Origin: Pseudomonadales bacterium
GTDB taxonomy: Bacteria; Pseudomonadota; Gammaproteobacteria; Pseudomonadales; Azotimanducaceae
DNA: 64,000 nt
Assembly: GCA_017642855.1 (NCBI GenBank)
Contig: JAEPOO010000001.1
Span: forward strand, 1,837,469-1,901,468
Direction: 5' to 3'
Shown here piece after piece: positions 52,419-61,438 of this stretch (its first letter is position 1; each line of letters opens with the position of its first letter). The position numbers were made by a program, and so were the translations under genes. The notes under the pieces were generated by a model. It was not told where the DNA came from, made no database searches, and was given only the letters and a program-made list of their open reading frames with translations.

Positions 52419-54509
52419 CTACCAAATTCGAACCCGGTTTTCTGGTGCCAGATAGAGCTTGTTGTCGTTACTCACGCCGAAGGCGTCGTACCAGGCATCC
52501 ACATTGCGCACGATCCCGTTGACACGGAATCGGGGTGGCGAATGAGGGTCGGATTTCAGCAGGTTAAGCGTCGATTCCTGCCGACGCTCGCTCCTCCAAG
52601 CCTGGGCATAACCCATGAAGAATCGCTGATCACCGGTGACACCATCGATCACCTCAGCTTCCTCGTCACCCAGCGACAGGCGGTAAGCTCGGTAGGCCAC
52701 TTCAACGCCGCCCAGGTCACCGATGTTTTCACCCATGGTGAATCGTCCATCGACAAAGTGCCCTTTCACAGGCTCATAAGTATCGAACTGCTCACCCAAT
52801 CGATCCGTACGTGAAGAAAAGTTGGCACGATCTGCATCCGTCCACCAGTTGCGCTTCACACCTCGCGCATCATATTTGGAACCCTGGTCATCGAAACCAT
52901 GACCCATTTCATGACCGATGACGGCGCCAATCGCGCCATAGTTCACAGCGGGATCCGCGTTAGGATCAAAGAACGGCGCCTCAAGAATAGCCGCAGGGAA
53001 AACAATCTGGTTCCAGTTAGGCAGATAGTAGGCGTTTACCGTCTGCGGCATCATGAACCATTCTTCTTTGTCAGTACCTGTCTTCAGCTTTTCAACATCC
53101 CGGTTTTCAAAGAACTCGCGAAGTCTACGAGCGTTACCGAACAGGTCATCTTCGGAAATCGTGATGTCGCTGAGATCCACCCACTTATTCGGGTAACCGA
53201 TCTTCGGGTAGAAGGCGGCGAGCTTCATCAGCGCTTCTTCCCGCGTCTCTTCACTCATCCAACTCAGGTCTTGAATGCGCTCCTTATAAGCCGCACGCAC
53301 GTTTTCAACCAGTTCCAGCATCTGGGTTTTCGATGATTCCGGGAAATAACGATCTACATAAATCTGACCCAGCGCTTCACCCAGGCCCTGCTGAGCACCA
53401 ACACGGGCAACACCGCGTTTCCAACGCACCAACTGTTCTTCCTGACCGCGTAATACTTTGCCGACAAAGGCAAAATTAGCGTCGTCAATCTTCGTAGAAA
53501 GAATGCTGCCGTTACCGGAAATCAGGTGGTAAGCCAGGTAGGCCTTCCAGACATCAAGAGGTTGTTCGTTAACCAGGGCAATCAGTGGCTCAATGGTGTC
53601 TGGATGATTCGTGATGATGTTTTCCACGAACTCCAGTCGGTGACTTTCGAGGAACGCAGCCCAGTTAAAGCCACTATGCTGTTCTTTCAGCGCGGTAACC
53701 GTCGTGGGATTGTAGGTTTTGTCGCGATCGCGACGGTCCGCACGAATCCACTGAAGTTCTGCAATGGCAGTCTCGAGCGCCAGGATGCTATCGGCATACT
53801 CAACGGGATCGCGGTAATTGGCGAAGCCAAGCATCTGCGTAATGTGAATCAGGTATTCCTGGCGAATTTCAATGAAGCGTTCAGTGTCGTCCAGATAGTA
53901 ATCACGATCCGGCAAGCCAAGACCGGTAAGACCAATGTTGATCATGTACTCGTCCGGGTTTTTCGGATTGATGCCAAGGCCGGCGGAAAACGGACTCGAG
54001 CCATAAACAAAATACTGACGACCAAACTCAGCCGCGAGGTCATCCGCATTTTCAATGGCCGCGATCCTGTCGAGATCAGGCTGCAACGGTGAGATGCCAA
54101 GCTCATCAACTTTTTCGACATTCATCCAGCTGGCGTAGTAATCACCAACCTTCTGTTCAGAACTGCCGGTTTCGTTGTCAGCATCACCGAGCTCTTCGAT
54201 GATGCCGCGGACACGCTTTTCAGCGCGCTCGTGAATTTCGAGCCAGACACCATGGGAGGTGCGCTCCGGGGGAATTTCGTTTTCATCCGCCCACTTACCG
54301 TTAGCGTAGCCCCAGAAATCATCGCCAGGCTGGATGTCAGGATTGTTCGCCCCAAGATCGACACCCCAGGGTTCATAGTGCGGTTTAGCCGCGGGTTCCG
54401 TTGCGGTTTCCGCCATCGACTCAGTCGTATCGGCGGGCGCACTCACCTCGTTATCGCAGCCAAGCACAAGCAGGCACGCGAATAGCGCAAAAAAGTTACG
54501 TAAGGTCAT
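52419..54509 (-). CDS. pepO: M13-family (neprilysin/PepO) metallopeptidase, lipoprotein
   Basis: A 696-residue M13 peptidase with a lipoprotein signal (lipobox LVLGC at about residues 14-18), so it is probably anchored in the outer membrane's inner face. VIGHEMGHGFDDQGSKYD is the zinc HExxH, and GENIGDLGGVEVAYRAY gives the ExxxD. NAYYLPNWNQIVFPAAILEAP is the substrate-binding NAYY. The ending RVRIW is typical of bacterial members. It degrades oligopeptides up to about 40 residues. The start ATG at 54509 follows TAGGAG. It faces the PepF gene across the hairpin at 52336. Confidence 0.93.
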   Translation of the reverse strand: MTLRNFFALFACLLVLGCDNEVSAPADTTESMAETATEPAAKPHYEPWGVDLGANNPDIQPGDDFWGYANGKWADENEIPPERTSHGVWLEIHERAEKRVRGIIEELGDADNETGSSEQKVGDYYASWMNVEKVDELGISPLQPDLDRIAAIENADDLAAEFGRQYFVYGSSPFSAGLGINPKNPDEYMINIGLTGLGLPDRDYYLDDTERFIEIRQEYLIHITQMLGFANYRDPVEYADSILALETAIAELQWIRADRRDRDKTYNPTTVTALKEQHSGFNWAAFLESHRLEFVENIITNHPDTIEPLIALVNEQPLDVWKAYLAYHLISGNGSILSTKIDDANFAFVGKVLRGQEEQLVRWKRGVARVGAQQGLGEALGQIYVDRYFPESSKTQMLELVENVRAAYKERIQDLSWMSEETREEALMKLAAFYPKIGYPNKWVDLSDITISEDDLFGNARRLREFFENRDVEKLKTGTDKEEWFMMPQTVNAYYLPNWNQIVFPAAILEAPFFDPNADPAVNYGAIGAVIGHEMGHGFDDQGSKYDARGVKRNWWTDADRANFSSRTDRLGEQFDTYEPVKGHFVDGRFTMGENIGDLGGVEVAYRAYRLSLGDEEAEVIDGVTGDQRFFMGYAQAWRSERRQESTLNLLKSDPHSPPRFRVNGIVRNVDAWYDAFGVSNDNKLYLAPENRVRIW

Positions 54510-54574
54510 GAAGACTCCTAAAAGCATGTAAGGTTAATCGCCTTTTAGGTCGGACACGGATCGTGCCCCGGAGT

Positions 54575-56266
54575 TCAGGATGCTGTCATGAAGGGGCCAT
54601 CAACACAGAGACGGCGGCCATCAGGCCCATGACAGGCTCCACATATTCCGACACCGCACTTGGTCAGGTAGTCAATCGCGTTAAAAATTCGGGCATCATC
54701 AACGAACTGGCGTTGCACCTGTGTCGCGGCGTGAACCATCGGCGCAGGGCCGCAATTATAGAACACGAGAGCGCCAATTACCCCTGCATCCTGCTGTTTA
54801 AGCCAGGTTTCCAGCAGCTCAGTTACCGTACCCTGGTAACCCTCGGTGCCGTCGTCGGTGGCGATGTGCGTATTGGCGATCTGGGCGCATTCGTCCTTGA
54901 AATACAGGCGTTCCGCGCTCCTTGCGCCAAGGAATACTTCAGCATTGCCGTAATCCCGCGCAACCTGATAGACCGCGGCAAGGCCAGTACCACCGGCAAC
55001 GGCAACAATCTTTGAATCTTCAGGGGGAGACACTTTGATGCCATGCGGGCCACGGACATATACCGTCGCGCCCGGCTCAAGTTTCAGAAGTTCGCTGGTA
55101 AAAATACCGACGTCGATCACAACGATCGAAAACGGTTCATCGGTCAGCGCCGAGAAAGGTTTCTCACCCAATCCCGGAATCCAGGTGTAGATAAATTCAC
55201 CGGCCTGGACGTCAATCTTGCCGTCAAAGGTCAGAATGGATATGTCTTCGCAGACTTTCTCATTGCTCACGAGTTTGAACGGCGTGAATCCCATATCGAC
55301 AGGCACCGTTGCACGCTCTTCTCTGGTCTCTTCTTCGAGCTGGGTTTGAAGGTCAGCAAAGCAATCCGCGACCTGCTCCGAGGTCATGCCGGTTAGCGCC
55401 GACCCCACACCAAAGACAGAAGCGCCTTCATGCGCGATGGCACGAACATCATCGATGTTGGTGACCCCACCGCAACCGATAATGGGTACATCCACCGATT
55501 CACGCATCTGCTTGATGCACTTAAGCGCAATGGGCAACACGCCTCGACCGGACATGCCGCCCAGTTTGTTCGTCAGAACCGGCTCACCATGAGAGGTGTA
55601 GTACGCAGGGCCAACGGTATTAATGGCACAAAGGGCATCGGCACCGCCAGCCACTGCGGCTTCTGCAATTTCACCAATGTTCGGCACATTCGGTGTTAGC
55701 TTCGGCACCACGGGAATGTCGACGACTGCCTTCACAGCAGCGGTAATCTCTTTCACCATCTCGGCATCCTGCCCCATATCCATGCCATAACCTTTGGCAT
55801 GAGGACAGGACAGATTCAGTTCCAGCCCATGGGACACCGGAGCCAGCAACTTGGCGACCTCCACGATCTCTTCAACGCTGCCGCCAAATATAGAAGTCAG
55901 CAGGAAACGATCGTCCGGAATTCTGAGCTCTGATAATTGCTCTACTGCAGCTTCCGCACCCGGATTGGTCAGGCCGACGGCGTTCATAAAACAGCCAGGG
56001 GCGTACTGGGTCATGATCGGCTCACGGTTACCTGGTCTGGGCAACGGCCCAATACTTTTCGTGGTCATCACCCCAACCTGGGGTACATGATCAAAGAGGT
56101 ACTGGATAATGGGGCTGGCGGTCGCGACAATGCCAGAGGGGATTGTGAAAGGTCCGGAGATATTTTTGCCGAGGAAGGTGTAGCTGTGACTCAATGTGTG
56201 CTCCGTGATTCGTCCGGCGCGTATCTTAACAGCATCACCCAGCTCACCCAATCGGACATCCAGCAA
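54575..56266 (-). CDS. PyrD-PyrK-type fusion: dihydroorotate/dihydropyrimidine dehydrogenase with flavin-FeS reductase domain
   Basis: A protein of about 563 residues in two parts. Residues 30-310 form a class I DHOD-like FMN barrel (FTIPSGIVATASP, ELNLSCPHAKGYGMDMGQD, CGGVTNIDDVRAI). Residues 320-560 resemble PyrK: a FAD-binding barrel (FSIVVIDVG), an NAD-binding domain with VAVAGGTGLAAVYQ and a C-terminal [2Fe-2S] motif in CGVGICGACHGPDGRRLC. PyrD and PyrK are normally separate subunits. The SCPH...GMxxGQD stretch resembles dihydropyrimidine dehydrogenase (PreA) more than DHOD, though the LACG Cys of that family is missing. The start is uncertain; I use TTG at 56266. It is divergent from hyuA-hyuB, suggesting pyrimidine or hydantoin catabolism. 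Confidence 0.85.
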   Translation of the reverse strand: MLDVRLGELGDAVKIRAGRITEHTLSHSYTFLGKNISGPFTIPSGIVATASPIIQYLFDHVPQVGVMTTKSIGPLPRPGNREPIMTQYAPGCFMNAVGLTNPGAEAAVEQLSELRIPDDRFLLTSIFGGSVEEIVEVAKLLAPVSHGLELNLSCPHAKGYGMDMGQDAEMVKEITAAVKAVVDIPVVPKLTPNVPNIGEIAEAAVAGGADALCAINTVGPAYYTSHGEPVLTNKLGGMSGRGVLPIALKCIKQMRESVDVPIIGCGGVTNIDDVRAIAHEGASVFGVGSALTGMTSEQVADCFADLQTQLEEETREERATVPVDMGFTPFKLVSNEKVCEDISILTFDGKIDVQAGEFIYTWIPGLGEKPFSALTDEPFSIVVIDVGIFTSELLKLEPGATVYVRGPHGIKVSPPEDSKIVAVAGGTGLAAVYQVARDYGNAEVFLGARSAERLYFKDECAQIANTHIATDDGTEGYQGTVTELLETWLKQQDAGVIGALVFYNCGPAPMVHAATQVQRQFVDDARIFNAIDYLTKCGVGICGACHGPDGRRLCVDGPFMTAS

Positions 56267-56335
56267 TTCCGCTAATGTATTGATTAGCTTCGCGGTAATC
56301 CACAAACTAGCCGTACTGCCTGGAGCTGACCTGTC

Positions 56336-58396
56336 ATGACTTCTGCAACAACACAATGCCGCCTGGCGGTTGATATCGGCGGCACATTCACCGATGTGGT
56401 TCTGGAATTGCCCAATCGGCAACGGGTGACCTACAAGCTGCTGACGACCTACGACCATCCTGGCAATGCCGTACTCGAAGGTATCGATCACGTGCTTGGA
56501 CAGGCAGGCATCGCCCCTTCTGACATCGGCCTGATCATTCATGGGACCACACTCGCCACTAACGCGCTCATCGAGAGACGCGGCGCCAAGACGGCCCTTC
56601 TAACCACCGCCGGTCATCGTGATGCCCTTGAGATGGCCCATGAAGATCGATTCGAACAGTACGACATCAATATCGACCGCCCCAAGCCACTGGTGCCGAG
56701 GCACCTGCGTCTGCCGGTGACAGAACGCTTGAATAAAGACGGCGAAGTCCTGATTGCCCTGGATGAACAAAGCATCCTCAACGCTCTGCCTGCCCTGGAT
56801 GAGTACAAGATCGAAAGTGTCGCGATCGGATATCTGCACGGCTTTGTGAATCCGAATCACGAACAGAAAACTGCAGAGATCCTGCTGCATGCACGACCGG
56901 ATCTTTCTGTCTCCCTGGCCTCCGAGGTCGCACCGGAGATCAGGGAATTCGAGCGACTCAGCACAACCTGCGCAAACGCCTATGTGCGTCCGCTTATGGC
57001 CCGATATCTGAAAAGGCTCGCAGGCGAACTCAAGACACGTGGCTTTCACTGTCCGTTTTTCCTGATGACGTCTGGTGGCGGCCTGACGACACTGGAAACC
57101 GCTACCCGCTTCCCCATCCGACTGGTCGAATCGGGTCCAGCTGGCGGCGCCATTCTGGCCCGGCAGCTGGCTCGTCAGTTAGGCCTGAATCGAATGCTTT
57201 CTTTCGACATGGGTGGCACCACCGCAAAACTCTGCCTTATCGATGATGGTGAAGCACTCACTTCACGCAGCTTCGAAGTGGATCGCGTTTATCGGTTCAA
57301 AAAAGGCAGCGGTCTGCCTGTGCGAATCCCGGTGATCGAAATGGTGGAAATCGGCGCCGGCGGAGGCTCCATCGCGTCCGTCGACAAACTTCAGCGAATT
57401 CAGGTTGGTCCGGAAAGCGCCGGTTCAGAACCGGGACCCGCCGCCTATAATCGGGGCGGCGAGAGACCAACGGTCACTGACGCAGACGTTTGCCTGGGCA
57501 AGGTGGTACCTGAGCGGTTTGCCTTCGACCTGAACCTCGAAGCCGCCAAAAAAGCCGTCATGTCGAAGATCGGCGAAACACTGAACATGAACCAGGCACT
57601 TTCTGCCTTCAGCATCAGTGAAATCGTCGACGAAAATATGGCGGCGGCAGCAAGAGCGCATGCCGCTGAATTCGGCATGGACCTGGGCTCTCGAGATATC
57701 GTGGCTTTCGGTGGCGCGGCACCGCTACACGCCGCAAGACTGGGCCAGAAACTGGGTGCGCAAAGGATCATTATTCCCGGTGATGCCGGTGTCGGCTCAG
57801 CCGTCGGATTCCTGCTGGCGCCCGTGTCCTACGAAGTGGTCAGGAGTCGCCAGCAACTGATTTCCCGTCTTGACCAGACTCTCGTCAGTAACCTGTTCTC
57901 AGATATGCGAGACGAAGCCCTTTCAGTAGTAGAACAGGCGAGCCGCAGCGACCTGATTGAAACTCGACACGCCTACATGCGCTATGTAGGCCAGGGTCAT
58001 GAACTGTGTGTGGAGCTCCCGAACGAAATACCCGAAGAAGGCCTGCTGCGAGAGCGCTTCGAGAACGCTTATCGAAATCTTTATGGTCACACCATCGATG
58101 GCGTGAACATTGAAGTACTCAGCTGGACGTTAACACTCTCCGAAAGCACCGAGGCTTCCGTCACGGAACGCGCCGCGGCACCTTCTTCCGCAGAGGCCGT
58201 CAGCACCCAGACATTTTTTGACCCAACAAGCACCGAGATCACCGATGCGCCTGTTTACCTTCGTCATGAGCTCTCAGACTCATGCAATATCGCCGGACCT
58301 GCACTGATTACTGAAGATCAGACCACCACCGTTGTGCCAAGCGGATTCAGTGCAAGCATTAACACCCTGGGCTGTATCGTCATGGAGGTCAAATGA
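56336..58396 (+). CDS. hyuA: Hydantoinase/oxoprolinase family subunit A
   Basis: A 686-residue ATP-dependent subunit of the hydantoinase A/5-oxoprolinase/acetone-carboxylase family. VDIGGTFTDVVLELPN is the phosphate-1 motif, LIIHGTTLATNALIERRGAKT the conserved HGTT region, and FDMGGTTAKLCLIDDG the second phosphate motif of the actin-like fold; GAGGGSIASVDK is also present. With HyuB it opens cyclic amides or lactams at the cost of ATP. The ATG at 56336 lies 69 bp from the divergent PyrD-PyrK-type gene. Its stop overlaps hyuB by 4 bp. Confidence 0.9.
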   Translation: MTSATTQCRLAVDIGGTFTDVVLELPNRQRVTYKLLTTYDHPGNAVLEGIDHVLGQAGIAPSDIGLIIHGTTLATNALIERRGAKTALLTTAGHRDALEMAHEDRFEQYDINIDRPKPLVPRHLRLPVTERLNKDGEVLIALDEQSILNALPALDEYKIESVAIGYLHGFVNPNHEQKTAEILLHARPDLSVSLASEVAPEIREFERLSTTCANAYVRPLMARYLKRLAGELKTRGFHCPFFLMTSGGGLTTLETATRFPIRLVESGPAGGAILARQLARQLGLNRMLSFDMGGTTAKLCLIDDGEALTSRSFEVDRVYRFKKGSGLPVRIPVIEMVEIGAGGGSIASVDKLQRIQVGPESAGSEPGPAAYNRGGERPTVTDADVCLGKVVPERFAFDLNLEAAKKAVMSKIGETLNMNQALSAFSISEIVDENMAAAARAHAAEFGMDLGSRDIVAFGGAAPLHAARLGQKLGAQRIIIPGDAGVGSAVGFLLAPVSYEVVRSRQQLISRLDQTLVSNLFSDMRDEALSVVEQASRSDLIETRHAYMRYVGQGHELCVELPNEIPEEGLLRERFENAYRNLYGHTIDGVNIEVLSWTLTLSESTEASVTERAAAPSSAEAVSTQTFFDPTSTEITDAPVYLRHELSDSCNIAGPALITEDQTTTVVPSGFSASINTLGCIVMEVK

Positions 58397-60018
58397 ACGC
58401 ATCTCTTAATCGCCTGCGACTCCAGTTACTTTGGGATCGGCTGCTCGCTGTCGTCGAAGAACAGGCGCAGACACTGATCAGGACGGCTTTCTCCACCACC
58501 GTACGAGAAGCGGGAGATCTCTCTGCGGGTGTTTTTGATACCGAGGGACGCATGCTCGCTCAAGCGGTCACCGGTACGCCGGGTCACGTCAACGCCATGG
58601 CGGCAAGCGTTCACTTTTTCCTGCAGAAATTTCCTCTTGCCACGCTGAATCCGGGTGACGTGCTGGTCACCAACGATCCATGGGAAGGAACCGGCCACCT
58701 CAACGATTTCACCGTGGTGACACCCGTGTTTAAAGGTGATACCGCTGTTGCCATGTTTGCGTCCACCTCTCACATCGCCGACGTCGGCGGCCTGGGGTTC
58801 GGTCCCGATGGCAGACAGGTCTTCGAAGAAGGTATCAATCTACCCATTGGTTATCTCTTCAAAGGTGGCGCACCCAATCAGGTCATGCTGGACATTCTGA
58901 AAGCGAACGTTCGAGACCCCAGGGCCGCAGAGGGCGACCTGTATTCGCTCGCCGCCTGCAATAAAGCTGGCGGTGACAGCCTGATCACCGCCATGGATGA
59001 GTTTGGTTTATCGACACTGGACGCTGTCGGCAGCATGATCATCGAAAACTCAAATAGCGCCATGCTGGCAGAGATCGGCAAGCTACCCCAGGGCACCTGG
59101 CACAATACCATGCGCGTCGATGGTTATGACGAACCGGTGGACCTCACTTGCCGCGTCACGATTGGCCCGGATGGCATTGACGTTGACTGGTCCGGTACAT
59201 CTACCGTCAGCGGCCACGGGATCAACGTGCCGCTGACCTATGCACAGGCATACACCTCGTTCGGCGTTCGATGTGTGGTGGGCAATGATATTCCCAACAA
59301 TGCTGGCTCTCTGGGCGTTGTTCGTGTGACCGCACCTGAGGGGTGCATCTTGAATGCACCAAGACCTGCCGCGGTATCTGCACGACACGCCATTGGTCAG
59401 ATGCTGCCGGACGTTGTACTCGGCGCACTGGAATCACCACTCCAGGGCCAGGTTCCCACAGAAGGCGCTGCCTGTCTGTTTGGTCCGGTTTTTATGGGCG
59501 GCCGCGGCCTTGTACCAGAGAGCAACAGTGACCCCTGGGTGATGAATGCTTTCTACACGGGTGGGACCGGCGCCAGACCCGAAAAAGACGGTCTTTCCTG
59601 CACCGCCTTCCCGTCTGGTGTCAGAAGCACGCCCGTGGAAATCACCGAAAACTCTGCGCCTATCGTCATCTGGCAAAAGGAGTACCGGCCCAACTCAGCC
59701 GGTGACGGTCAGTATCGGGGCGGATTTGGACAGATCATGGAGTTTGGTCACGCAAACAACGAATCGTTTATCGTTTCAAAAATGTTCGACCGGATTCAAC
59801 ATCCACCCCGCGGACGTCATGGCGGTGAAGACGGGGCGTCAGCTCGCGTTTACATCAAAGATGGAGAAGAACTGCCCGGCATGGGTCGAGCCGTGATTTC
59901 AGCAGGTCAACACATGGTGCTGGAAACCGCAGGCGGCGGTGGCCGGGGCAATCCCGACCTCCGCCAGCCGTCATCAAGAGATGATGATGCGCAAAGTGGG
60001 CTCATCTCGGACTCATGA
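58393..60018 (+). CDS. hyuB: Hydantoinase/oxoprolinase family subunit B
   Basis: A 541-residue partner of HyuA. EEQAQTLIRTAFSTTVREAGD, FDTEGRMLAQAVTGTPGHV, NDPWEGTGHLNDFTVVTPVF and the VSARHAIGQMLPDVVLGAL segment are typical; GTWHNTMRVDGYDEP is also present. The A/B pair acts on N-methylhydantoin, 5-oxoproline or similar compounds; specificity cannot be read from sequence. It overlaps hyuA by 4 bp, and its last 112 bp overlap the convergent His-rich secreted protein gene. Confidence 0.9.
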   Translation: MNASLNRLRLQLLWDRLLAVVEEQAQTLIRTAFSTTVREAGDLSAGVFDTEGRMLAQAVTGTPGHVNAMAASVHFFLQKFPLATLNPGDVLVTNDPWEGTGHLNDFTVVTPVFKGDTAVAMFASTSHIADVGGLGFGPDGRQVFEEGINLPIGYLFKGGAPNQVMLDILKANVRDPRAAEGDLYSLAACNKAGGDSLITAMDEFGLSTLDAVGSMIIENSNSAMLAEIGKLPQGTWHNTMRVDGYDEPVDLTCRVTIGPDGIDVDWSGTSTVSGHGINVPLTYAQAYTSFGVRCVVGNDIPNNAGSLGVVRVTAPEGCILNAPRPAAVSARHAIGQMLPDVVLGALESPLQGQVPTEGAACLFGPVFMGGRGLVPESNSDPWVMNAFYTGGTGARPEKDGLSCTAFPSGVRSTPVEITENSAPIVIWQKEYRPNSAGDGQYRGGFGQIMEFGHANNESFIVSKMFDRIQHPPRGRHGGEDGASARVYIKDGEELPGMGRAVISAGQHMVLETAGGGGRGNPDLRQPSSRDDDAQSGLISDS

Positions 60019-60395
60019 TACCGGTGGTACCTGCGATCACGACAGTCGACCTGTTTGTGACGATCGTGGTGACTGCGGTTGTGATGGGCATACACCATGC
60101 TGAGATAGTGCCGCTCCCACCAAGGCGGTGAGGGCTTGTGATATCGACCGTGGGCCTGCGCCTTGCGATGTAACTTCTTGTAACACTTGCGATGGCGTCG
60201 ATCATGGCTGTAACCCTTCTTGTAACCATGGTTATGGCGATATCTTTCGTAACCGCCGTGATACTGGTCATGACCAGAGCCATCGCTCACGTAGTAGTGG
60301 TCATCGTCATCCTTAACCTTCACCTTGACGCGCATGGCATCGGCAAAAACGCTTGAGGTGCATACCAGCAAACCCAGTGCAATCAACGTTCTCAT
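59907..60395 (-). CDS. Secreted His-rich protein
   Basis: A 162-residue protein with a signal peptide (MRTLIALGLLVCTSSVFA, then DA) and a mature part rich in His, Tyr, Arg and Lys: GSGHDQYHGGYERYRHNHGYK, SHDRRHRKCYKKLHRK and HHNRSHHDRHKQVDCRDRRY. The composition suggests binding of divalent metal or a very basic surface protein; no domain is known to me. It starts 12 bp after GGAGAG. The last ~35 codons run antisense into hyuB, so the true end might be earlier in relatives. It lies 93 bp downstream of the marR gene on the same strand. Confidence 0.65.
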   Translation of the reverse strand: MRTLIALGLLVCTSSVFADAMRVKVKVKDDDDHYYVSDGSGHDQYHGGYERYRHNHGYKKGYSHDRRHRKCYKKLHRKAQAHGRYHKPSPPWWERHYLSMVYAHHNRSHHDRHKQVDCRDRRYHRYHESEMSPLCASSSLDDGWRRSGLPRPPPPAVSSTMC

Positions 60396-60488
60396 GTCGC
60401 TCTCCGCTCGTTAATGGCAAGAGAGAGCATGCGCTGAGCGCCATGAATGAAAAATTAACCAGCTGAACGCTGAGTGAACCCGTCTGGT

Positions 60489-60941
60489 TCAGGATTCCCG
60501 ATCACGGTAATCGTCCAGGTATTCACGCACCTTCGAAAGCTGTTTTACCTGCCGCTCAAGCCCTGTCGCAGGAAAGGCCTCCGCGAGCTCAGCCAGCAGT
60601 GGACCCACTGCAGCAATAGATTCATCCCTGGCTTTGCGACCTGACTTCGTGAGGGTAACCCGTTTTTGCCTACCGCTCTTTTCATCAGGCCGAACCTCGA
60701 TAAACCCCTTGGATTCGAGCTTTTTCAACGTATTCGTCATAGCACCCCCCGTCACCTGGAAGGCCCGGGCCAAACGAGAAGGGGTCGCTCGGGCATCCAC
60801 GCGGACAAACCAGTTGAGCACTCCAAACTGAGAGATCGTAAGCTCATGGGGAAGTTGCTGCTCAAACATGCTGGTCGCCAGCTGCGAGATAATCCCAATT
60901 TCATTAAAAAATGTGAAAAGTGTATCTGTCTGTCGTGTCAT
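60489..60941 (-). CDS. MarR-family transcriptional regulator
   Basis: A 150-residue winged-helix regulator. LTISQFGVLNWFVRVDARATPSRLARAFQVTGGAMTNTLKKLESKG is the helix-turn-helix with recognition helix (GAMTNTLKKLE), followed by the wing (VRPDEKSGRQKRVTLTKSGRKA) and a C-terminal dimerisation helix. It is cytoplasmic and probably senses a small phenolic or lipophilic ligand. It is divergent from the small membrane protein at 61031 across 89 bp containing two copies of a perfect palindrome, so it most likely represses both itself and that gene. Confidence 0.92.
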   Translation of the reverse strand: MTRQTDTLFTFFNEIGIISQLATSMFEQQLPHELTISQFGVLNWFVRVDARATPSRLARAFQVTGGAMTNTLKKLESKGFIEVRPDEKSGRQKRVTLTKSGRKARDESIAAVGPLLAELAEAFPATGLERQVKQLSKVREYLDDYRDRES

Positions 60942-60962
60942 AGCCTCATGTTAGCGTATTTG

Positions 60963-60989
60963 TTTAATATTAAATAGTTTAATATTAAA
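60963..60989. promoter_or_regulatory. Tandem MarR-type operator
   Basis: TTTAATATTAAA, a perfect 12-bp palindrome, occurs twice (60963-60974 and 60978-60989) with a 3-bp gap, so the repeat period is 15 bp. The sites lie 22-48 bp from the MarR start and 42-68 bp before the 61031 gene, in the position for a promoter-overlapping operator. This palindrome is typical of MarR-family sites. Confidence 0.8.
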
Positions 60990-61030
60990 GTATTAGTGTT
61001 AGGATACAGGCACGAAACGGGAAATATCAC

Positions 61031-61438
61031 ATGAAATACGTACTTTGGATTGTTGGAATACTGGTTGTCCTGATTGCAGCCATGATCGGTTTACAGCTGG
61101 CCGCGTCGGAGCGTGTTGAAGTCATTGAACTTATCACGATGGATGAAAACGGAGAGCCCGCCATCACCAGGCTATGGGTGGTTGATCACGACGGATATCC
61201 TTACCTTCGAGGCGAATCAGAGTCGGGCTGGTTTCAGCGTCTGCAATCCCAGGAACTGGTCGAGATGACGCGAAACGGTGAGACCATGAGCTATCGTCAC
61301 GAGCTTCAGAATGATCAGATCAGCACCATCAATCAGTTGATGCGAGACAAGTACACCTGGGGTGACGAAGTGATTGAATTTATGGTGGGAGGCCGCGGGC
61401 CATCGAACGCAGTGAAGTTAACTGTCAACCAACCTTAG
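61031..61438 (+). CDS. Membrane-anchored split-barrel (nitroreductase-like, DUF385/DDN-type) protein
   Basis: A 135-residue protein with an N-terminal membrane anchor (residues 5-27: LWIVGILVVLIAAMIGLQLAA) and a small beta-barrel: LITMDENGEPAITRLWVVDHDG, YPYLRGESESGWFQRL and DEVIEFMVGGRGPSNAV. The barrel resembles FMN- or F420-binding split-barrel proteins of the DDN/pyridoxamine-oxidase-like group, but cofactor use is uncertain. It is divergent from marR behind the tandem palindrome and so is the probable target. Its end overlaps the convergent EEP gene by 21 bp. Confidence 0.6.
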   Translation: MKYVLWIVGILVVLIAAMIGLQLAASERVEVIELITMDENGEPAITRLWVVDHDGYPYLRGESESGWFQRLQSQELVEMTRNGETMSYRHELQNDQISTINQLMRDKYTWGDEVIEFMVGGRGPSNAVKLTVNQP

